Source: Agarophyton chilense
Taxonomy: Eukaryota > Rhodophyta > Florideophyceae > Gracilariales > Gracilariaceae
DNA: 64,000 nt
Direction of reading: 5' to 3'
NCBI GenBank assembly: GCA_030374765.1
Contig: JARGXX010000025.1
Span: forward strand, 868,001-932,000
Under the pieces are notes generated by a model that saw only the letters and a program-made list of their open reading frames with translations, was not told where the DNA came from and made no database searches. The translations under genes were made by a program, and so were the position numbers. Shown piece by piece: positions 56,337 to 64,000 of the stretch; the stretch's first letter is position 1, and every line of letters starts with the position of its first letter.

Positions 56337-58145
56337 AGACTATTGTCTGTTCAATCTTGAAGACTTATTTGTTGTTTGTTGTTTTTTCTTTGTTGTTGTT
56401 GTCTGTTGTTGTTGTTCACTTGTCTGTTGCTGTCAAGTCATCTCTCTCGGCCTCTTGTGACACTTTGCACAACATGGATTCGTTCAGTGGGGTGAAAATC
56501 GAAAAGCTGGTTGAGGATAACTTCCACGTATGGAAGCAGAAGATTGAGCTGCTGCTTGCACTCAAGGACCTCGACGGCCACCTCGACTCTGTTAGACCCA
56601 CTGACGAAGATGAGCTGTCGACTTGGAAAAAGAAAGATGCCAAGGCCAGAGCTATTATTGGTCTCACACTCAATGATGAGCATTTAGATCATGTGCGGGA
56701 CGCCGACAACGCTGCCGATATGTGGAAAGCCATTTGCGATGTGTTCCAACGCAAGACTCTGCTCAACAAAATCAACGCTCGACGGTCCTTCTACTCTGCC
56801 AAGATGCGTGATGATGAGAAAATGCTACAGTTCATCAACCGTGTACGTCATCTGGCATCGGACCTGAAGTGTATGGACGTTGTTGTTGAGGAGGAGGACA
56901 TCGCTATGGCCATCCTATGCGGACTTCCGGAAAGATTCGAGCACCTCATCGTGGCAATTGATACCACGATTGGCGATCGTCAACTCACGCTAGAGTTTGT
57001 GAAGAGTCGTTTGCTGCAAGAAGAGCAGCGAATGAACGATCGTGCCAAAGAGGAGTCCGGAAGTGAGGCAGCTTTGGTTTGCAGGCAGTCGCGATGGAAG
57101 AACATCGAGTGCCATTATTGTCATAAGAAAGGTCATATCCAAAGGAACTGTTTCAAAAAGCAACGTGATGAGGGTAACAACGCTCAGGAAGCTGCCGCCC
57201 ACCCAAGTGTACAACATGCTTTCCGCGAAGAGCATGGTTTGGGTGACAGAGACACTGAGTACGTTTGCCTCGTTGCCAGCGGTACCTCTGAGGCCACCAA
57301 CAGTGACTGGATTGTGGACTCTGGAGCTACTGCACACATGAATTATGACGAATCCATGTTCCAATCGTATGAGAGCAAGGTGTCCCCTGGTGTGAGTATC
57401 GGCAACGATTCCAAGTTAGAGTCTCATGGCCAAGGTTGTGTTGAACTGGATCTGACTGTTGAGGGGTTCACGCACAAGTGAAAGCTAAACCAGGTAGTGC
57501 ACGTGCCAAGTCTGCAGTACCACCTGCTGTCGGTATCTGCAATTTGTGACTTGGATGCTGCTGTTGTGTTCGACAAGCACAAGGTGTGCGTGTACAAGGG
57601 CTCTACTCTGATTGCCCAAAGACGCCGCGTCAAAGGCCTGTACTACTTCTGCACTGCAGTGTCACAACTTGGTGATGTAAATAGTGCACTTGTCTCGGAC
57701 CTGTCGATATCGCATGCTCGCATGGCTCACGTGAATGTAGGTGGCATCAAGCAAATGGCTCGCAGTGGCGTTGTGTCAGGGCTGAATGTGGATGAAACGC
57801 AGAAGCTGGACGTTTGTGACTCTTGTGTTGTAGGCAAGTCTATCCGCGCTGCTACTCCCAAGCAAGGGGGGGAGCGCGCAACCAAGCTGTTGGACATTGT
57901 TCACTCACGCATATGTGGTCCAGTGGAGGTTGGTTCCTTGGGAGGCTCGAGCTACTTTGTCACATTCATCGACGATCACAGTCGGTACTGCTTCCTGTAC
58001 ATGCTCAAGACCAAGGATGAGGTGTTCCAGATGTTCGTGAAGTGGCTCAAGTTTGTTCAAAACCAAACTGGTACACAAGTCAAAACCATCGCTGTCCGTG
58101 AGTGCGTACTTCGGGCGCTACGAACGGACAATGGTGATGAGTACC

Positions 58146-58834
58146 TGTTGGCTGTTGACCCTGTGCTGTCACTGAAAAACAAAAGTGCAGGGGAGCATGG
58201 GCTGTTTTGGAGGGTGCCCCTGGAAAAGCGCATATGCGTGTCAGTCGGATCTCAACGTGAACTCGGGCTGTGATTGGCTACTGCAAATGTGCACATGCAA
58301 TGTGGTGTGTACAAGTGGTATGGCACTATTGGGTTTGTCTGTGGTACACGTGTGTACGTGGTCTACTTGTACTACTGTGCACGCTGTTCAATATGTCCAG
58401 CTGGTGTACTATGAACACATCTCACAAGGTGTAACGAATGTACTTGGAGAAGAGACGTGACATGTGTATTACAGGAGACTTGGTGTACTGTGCTGGAACG
58501 TGAATGTGTATGGAGGCGGATTGCAAGTAGTGTGTGCTGGCATATTGAATTTGTGCACACGTCAGTGTAATTATGGGCTGTGCACTGTTGTATTGCCTTG
58601 TTGTGCGTTGCAATGAACATTGACTAGGGTTTATGTCAAGCTTGAATATGATTGGTAGTATTGAGTGTCCCTGCTTTGTAGTCTAGGGTTTACTTTGAGT
58701 TGGAGTCTAGACAGCTGACGTTTTGAAGTAGTATATAAGTGAAAGTTTGAGCGCCTCCAAGTAAATCCAAGCTAGAGCTGGCGAACTTCCTTTTCATTCC
58801 CTCAACCTTTCCTTCAGCTTTTCCCTTTCCATCA
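58146..58834 (+). repeat. A1 LTR at the left of A1#7
   Basis: TGTTGGCTGTTGACC to CCATCA. It is preceded by GTACC of A2#6 integrase and followed by gag sequence with no primer site. Confidence 0.88.
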
Positions 58835-61800
58835 CGGGGCGCCGACAACGCTGCAGATATGTGGAAAGCCATTTGCGATGTGTTCCAACGCAAGACTCTG
58901 CTCAACAAAATCAACGCCCGACGGTCCTTCTACTCTGCCAAGATGCGTGATGATGAGAAAATGCTACAGTTCATCAACCGTGTACGTCATCTGGCATCAG
59001 ACCTGAAGTGTATGGACGTTGTTGTTGAGGAGGAGGACATCGCTATGGCCATCCTATGCGGACTTCCGGAAAGATTCGAGCACCTCATCGTCGCAATTGA
59101 TACCACGATTGGCGATCGTCCACTCACTCTAGAGTTTGTGAAGAGTCGTCTGCTGCAAGAAGAGCAGCGAATGAACGATCGTGCCAAGGAGGAGCCTGGT
59201 GGAAGTGAGGCAGCTTTGGTTGGCAGGCAGTCGCGATGGAAGAACATCGAGTGTCATTATTGTCATAAGAAGGGTCATATCCAGAGGAACTGTTTCAAGA
59301 AGCAACGTGATGGGGCTAACATGAATCAGGTCGATGCTGCTCACCCAACTGTCAATACTGAGCTCAGCGATGAGCGAGGTACGGGTGGCAACGACTCTGA
59401 CTTTGTATGTCTCATTGCTACTGGCTCTGATAAAGCCACGAACAGTGACTGGATTGTTGACTCTGGTGCTACTGCCCACATGACTTTTGACGAATCCATG
59501 TTCCAAACATATGATAGTAAGGTGTCTTCTGGCGTTAGCATCGGTAATGATTCCAAACTAGAGTCTGTTGGTCACGGTAGTGTGGAGCTTGATCTGATTG
59601 TGGAAGAGTCCAAACGAAAGTGCCAGCTGAAGCAAGTTGTTCATGTACCAAATTTAAGGTACCATTTGCTTTCTGTATCGGCGATTTGTGATCTGGGGTG
59701 CAAAGTAGTGTTTGAAAAAGAGAAGGTATGTGTATACAAGGGGTCAAAAGTGGTTGCCTTGGGGCGCCGCGTCAAAGGCCTATACTACCTTTGCACTGCT
59801 GCACACCAGTGTACAGATGTAAACAGCGCACTTGTGTCGGACTTGTCACTATGGCATGCTCGAATGGCTCATGTGAATGTGGATGGTATCAAGCATATGG
59901 CTCGAAACAAGGTTGTGTCAGGGCTCAATGTAGACGTTGCGCAGGATTCAGATGTGTGTGGCTCATGTGTAGTAGGAAAAGCAACGCGTGCTCCGACTCC
60001 CAAGCAAGGGGGGGAACGAGCAAAACACGTACTGGAACTTGTTCACTCCGATGTGTCAGGTCCAGTAAGTTTGAAATCCTTGGGAGGCTCGCACTACTTC
60101 GTCACATTCATCGATGATCACAGTCGTTTCTGCTTCTTCTACATGCTCAAAACTAAGGATGAGGTGTTCCAGATGTTCCTAAGGTGGCTCAAGTTTGTTC
60201 AAAACCAAACTGGCAGACAAGTGAAAACCATCACCGCACGTGACAGTGTGCTCAAAGCATTGCGCACTGACAACGGTGGTGAATATCTGTCACATCGTTT
60301 TACCAAAGAACTTGAACGTCACGGTATTGAGCATCAGCGAACTGTGCCTTACAATCCTCAGCAGAATGGACTTGCCGAACAGTTCAACCGCACACTCATG
60401 GACTTGGTCAGATCGATGTTATGTCACAAGAAATTGCCAAAGCACTTTTGGGCTGAGGCACTGAATGTTGCAGTGTATGTGCGCAACCGTGTGACTTGCA
60501 AAGCTCTTCCAAGTAGTGTGACACCATATGAACTGTGGCATGGTCAGAAGCCTGATGTGAGCAACCTGCGTGTGTTTGGGAGCCGATGCTGGTACAAGGT
60601 TGTGGATCATAAGCTGAAGAAGCTAGAGGAGCGTGGTGTGGAAGCTATCTTTATTGGGTACACCCCAGGGTCTCACGGATACAAGTTGTGGGACTCTGAA
60701 AAGAAAAAGGTGATTGTGTCAAGAGATGTACGGTTTGATGAGTTTTCGGGCTCAGACAACCAGTTTAGCTATGAGGAAGAGGACTACGCAGACATTGACT
60801 TTAGTAATATGTCTAGTTCACATGATACCTCTACATCTGACACATCTGGTGGACCCAGCGATGATGACCCTTCTGCGCCTTTGCCTGACTCTGATGATGC
60901 TTCTGACAGCTCTGTTGATGATTCCGCAGCTGATACATCAGTTGAGCCTGTAGTGCATGAGACACAACCTGTTCGTAGGTCCACGCGTGAACGTAGGAAG
61001 CCGAGCTCATGGTGGCGTGCAACTGCTCTACTCACTGCCAGTGATGACACCCCGTCGTCATATGATGATGCTGTGTCACGTCCTGATTCCGAAGCATGGA
61101 AGAAGGCAATGAAGAGTGAGTACCAGTCACTAATTGAGCATGACACATGGGACATAGTGCCAAGGCCAGCAGACAGCAACGTGATTTCGTCCAAGTGGGT
61201 GTATGTGCAGAAGTATGAAGCAGCACCATCTGGTGAACCAACTATCAGGTACAAGGCTCGTATGGTTGCTAGAGGATTCCTGCAGATCGAGGGTGTTGAC
61301 TTTTCTGAAACATATGCACCTGTTGTTAAGTTTACCTCGATCAGGATGATTCTGTCAGTGACTGCTGTACGAGACTTTCATTTGCACCAGATGGATGTGA
61401 AAACAGCTTTTCTGAACGGTGACCTTGAGGAGACAGTGTACATGGAGCAGCCAACAGGTTTTGTGCAGCAAGGTAACGAAGATCTGGTGTGTCGTTTGAA
61501 GAAAGCCATCTATGGGCTATGACAGGCACCCAGACAGTGGCATGCAAAGATATACTCGTTCCTTGTTGAGGAGATGCAGTTGACGCCAAATGACGCAGAT
61601 GAGTGTGTGTACAGCGGAAAGATACTGGGATTTGTTGTTTTGATTGCTCTATACGTTGATGACTTGCTTATTGCAAGTCCGAGCATGAAGACAATGGATC
61701 GTGTAAAGGCAGAGCTGTCGTCTCGGTTCCACATGAAAGACCTCTATCAAGCTCGCATGGTACTCGGATTCGAGATCCACCGTGACAGAGTTAAGCGAGA

Positions 61801-62658
61801 GTTGTATCTGACTCAGTCTGCGTACACACAAAAGGTCTTGGAACGTTTTGGCATGCACCAGTCCAAACCAGTTGACACTCCAATGGACGTTGGCATGGAC
61901 CTGTCTGCGATTCAGGATGTACTCAGGGAGGTGCCGTACCGTCAGGCAATTGGCTGTCTCATGTACTTGTCTGTAGGAACTCGTCCAGATATCTCATACG
62001 CGGTGTCCAAACTTGCCAAGTATGTTGAGAAACCTGGAGAGATTCACTGGAAGGCAGTCAAACGTGTGCTTCGCTATCTCAACGGTACTTGTACATTTGG
62101 TCTCACCTACGGCTTAAACACCGATTTGGCACTTCAAGGCTACGTGGACTCTGACTGGGCAGGCGATGTTGCAAACCGCAAGTCTACCAGTGGGTACTTG
62201 TTCATGATGGCTGGAGGTCCTGTGTCATGGTGTTCACGTCAGCAAGAAGTGGTTGCACTGTCTAGTGCTGACGCTGAGTATGTGAGTCTGTGCAGTGGTT
62301 CCAAAGAGGCCATCTGGCTTAGGCGTTTGTGGAATGGCATCGGCATAGTCATTGGAGTAGAAGTGGACGATTCGGTAAAGTTGCTTGTTGAACCAACGCC
62401 TGTATATGTTGACAACCAAGGGTGCATTGACCTTGCCCGAAATGGCGTTGTCAACAAGCGTACCAAGCATATCGACATTCGTTTTCACTTTACTCGAGAA
62501 GCTCTACGTGACAAGTCGATTGTGTTGTTCTACTGCCCTACCGATTGCATGACTGCCGATATGCTCAACAAACCACTTTGCCGTGTGAAGCACGAGAGGT
62601 TCCGTGAAGACAGTGGCGTCTGACACCTAGACCTTTGAAGTCAGTGACAGAGGGGGAG

Positions 62659-63347
62659 TGTTGGCTGTTGACCCTGTGCTGTCACTGAAAAAAACAAAAG
62701 TGCAGGGGAGCATGGGCTGTTTTGGAGGGTGCCCCTGGAAAAGCGCATATGCGTGTCAGTCGGATCTCAACGTGAACTCGGGATGTGATTGGCTACTGCA
62801 AATGTGCACATGCAATGTGGTGTGTACAAGTGGTATGGCACTATTGGGTTTGTCTGTGGTACACGTGTGTACGTGGTCTACTTGTACTACTGTGCACGCT
62901 GTTCAATATGTCCAGCTGGTGTACTATGAACACATCTCACAAGGTGTAACGAATGTACTTGGAGAAGAGACGTGACATGTGTATTACAGGAGACTTGGTG
63001 TACTGTGCTGGAACGTGAATGTGTATGGAGGCGGATTGCAAGTAGTGTGTGCTGGCATATTGAATTTGTGCACACGTCAGTGTAATTATGGGCTGTGCAC
63101 TGTATATTGCCTTGTTGTGCGCTGCAATGAACATTGACTAGGGTTAATGTCATGCTTGAATATGATTGGTAGTATTGAGTGTCCCTGCTTTGTAGTCTAG
63201 GGTTTACTTTGAGTTGGAGTCTAGACAGCTGACGTTTTGAAGTAGTATATAAGTGAAAGTTTGAGCGCCTCCAAGTAAATCCAAGCCAGAGCTGGCGAAC
63301 TTTTCTTTCATCCCTCAACCTTTCCTTCAGGATTTTCCTATCCAACA
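62659..63347 (+). repeat. A1 LTR at the right of A1#7 (689 bp)
   Basis: Preceded by the purine tract CAGAGGGGGAG. It ends CCAACA at 63347 and is followed by AGTGG of the family-B gag. Confidence 0.93.
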
Positions 63348-64000
63348 AGTGGAGCATTGCAAAGAGCACAAATGATGATTCCATAAGCCTTTTCGCGCTT
63401 GGCCATGAGGCGAGCGGTGTCAACACCAGTGTCCGATGTTGCTTCGGTAGTTGCTGAATATCCACCATCGGATTCCACGACATTCCACACACTTTTAACA
63501 CGGCATGCAGCACGAAGGCGATGGCGCCATAGGGCATAATCATCACCACGCCTTCCATGAAAACGAGGGATTTTCATCCCGGTAGTACTTTCGGAATCCA
63601 TCTCCGTGTCCGACATGTTTCAGTCTGTTATCCACGAAGCAGATACAACGGAACCAAACGAAATTAAGTAGTAGAGGAAAGCAGAGTGAGGGACTCAATG
63701 CCTTGGGAAGTTTAAGAAAAAGGGCCAAGAGCAGTGATGAATTCGTGGCCGAGCTTGCCCGAAGGGAGTATCCTAACTCCAACGTTCGACAGCGAGGACG
63801 ACAGCGGAGACTTTTGACGTAGCCTGCAACGCTCACCGAGACGCGTCTCGTACGCGATCACAAGCGGAGCTCGGGTGCTCCCATGCTTGGAGTATACTCA
63901 CGGGCAGTGGCAGAAGTCGTACCCGGAACAGACAAACTTCTCGACTTCGGGTTGAATCTTCTTGAGTGAACCTACCGAGACTTGCTCGAGGTAGGCGGGC
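63348..64000 (-). mobile_element. Family-B gag start and leader (5' part of the split B element), fossil
   Basis: Gag start MSDTEMDSESTTGMKIPRF at 63616, about 90 codons as far as the A1 LTR. The leader runs to the window edge and matches 18110-18503 of B#1, including the start of the CTCGAGGTAGGC region. Its 5' LTR must lie just beyond the window. Confidence 0.88.

Larger units (their letters stand above)
54577..58145 (+). mobile_element. Ty1/copia element A2#6, 5' half, fossil
   Basis: Plus-strand A2 copy: 5' LTR (54577-55263), a worn primer site (55264-55277), leader, gag from the ATG at 56474 and pol into the integrase. There it meets an A1 LTR (58146). It sits in the integrase region of the family-B element; the five bases before it are GTTGT. 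The second half and its 3' LTR are absent. It looks broken, with about one break besides the truncation. Confidence 0.9.
58146..63347 (+). mobile_element. Ty1/copia element A1#7 with internal 5' deletion, fossil
   Basis: A1 LTR (58146-58834) joins directly to the middle of gag, so its primer site, leader and gag start are absent. Gag-pol then runs to RNase H and a 3' LTR (62659-63347). It looks broken, with one or two breaks plus the deletion. The left flank is A2#6 integrase and the right flank is family-B gag; no matching 5-bp duplication exists, so the two ends were probably not made by one integration. Two short patches in its integrase region look like A2 rather than A1. Confidence 0.88.
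44266..64000 (-). mobile_element. Family-B element B#2/B#3, split by nested A elements, fossil
   Basis: Reading leftward from the window edge: B leader (63617-64000), the start of gag (63348-63616), then A-family insertions (54577-63347), B protease/integrase region (53753-54576), the whole A1#5 (47127-53752), the rest of pol (44938-47126) and a 3' LTR (44266-44937). All B parts share orientation and lie in the right order, so one B element is the simplest reading. About 1 kb of its inside, between gag and integrase, is absent where the A composite sits. It looks broken, with several breaks. Its 5' LTR lies outside the window. It inserted into family-D element D#2. Confidence 0.8.

Noticed and set aside
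1-64000. CRISPR array, tRNA or rRNA genes, bacterial operons
   Set aside because: No regular spacer-repeat array, no cloverleaf and no rRNA core sequence was found. The primer-site matches to initiator tRNA are 14 bases long and always sit next to LTR ends.

Overview
The window is eukaryotic nuclear DNA. It is dominated by nested Ty1/copia-type LTR retrotransposons, holds only decayed host genes, and shows no bacterial operon structure. The housekeeping relics (20S proteasome alpha-2, 19S ATPase Rpt6, NatB acetyltransferase NAA20) are universal eukaryotic genes and show no introns in the parts that can be read. The two main copia families have a primer site complementary to the anticodon arm of initiator tRNA-Met. 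An intron-poor protist or alga fits best. A florideophyte red alga is my weak guess; the sequence alone cannot settle it.

Layout. (1) 1-13532: minus-strand copia element A#1 carries two family-B LTRs (one a solo LTR with a clear 5-bp target duplication) and sits inside an older copia-like element C. C has an extra C2H2-finger reading frame between its primer site and gag. Plus-strand element A2#2 follows. (2) 13645-14738: the 5' end of a PIF/Harbinger-like DNA transposon, cut by a truncated A2 LTR. (3) 14739-16640: host DNA with a decayed, unrecognised gene. (4) 16641-24472: one A1 insertion (TSD TGCTG at both ends) whose interior is replaced by family-B element B#1. (5) 24473-40470: the only long host segment. 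It holds relics of PSMA2, a CACTA/EnSpm-like transposase, a C2H2 zinc-finger gene, NAA20, RPT6 and several unrecognised frames, and ends in an AT-rich block with iterated GCCATTT. (6) 40477-44265: two copies of a third LTR family (D), one split by an A2 insertion. (7) 44266-64000: a minus-strand family-B element carrying a young, whole-looking A1 element (47127-53752, TSD ATCAT, LTRs about 99% alike) and a composite of two further A elements (54577-63347).

Main points. A and B are different families by protein but share a U3 block centred on the palindrome CGCATATGCG and a leader motif just upstream of gag. A and D share a core-promoter block. At two places nested copies appear to have recombined and deleted the host element's interior. 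The host relics decay mainly by in-frame stops, most of them explicable as C-to-T changes. No tRNA, rRNA, CRISPR array or intact host gene was found.
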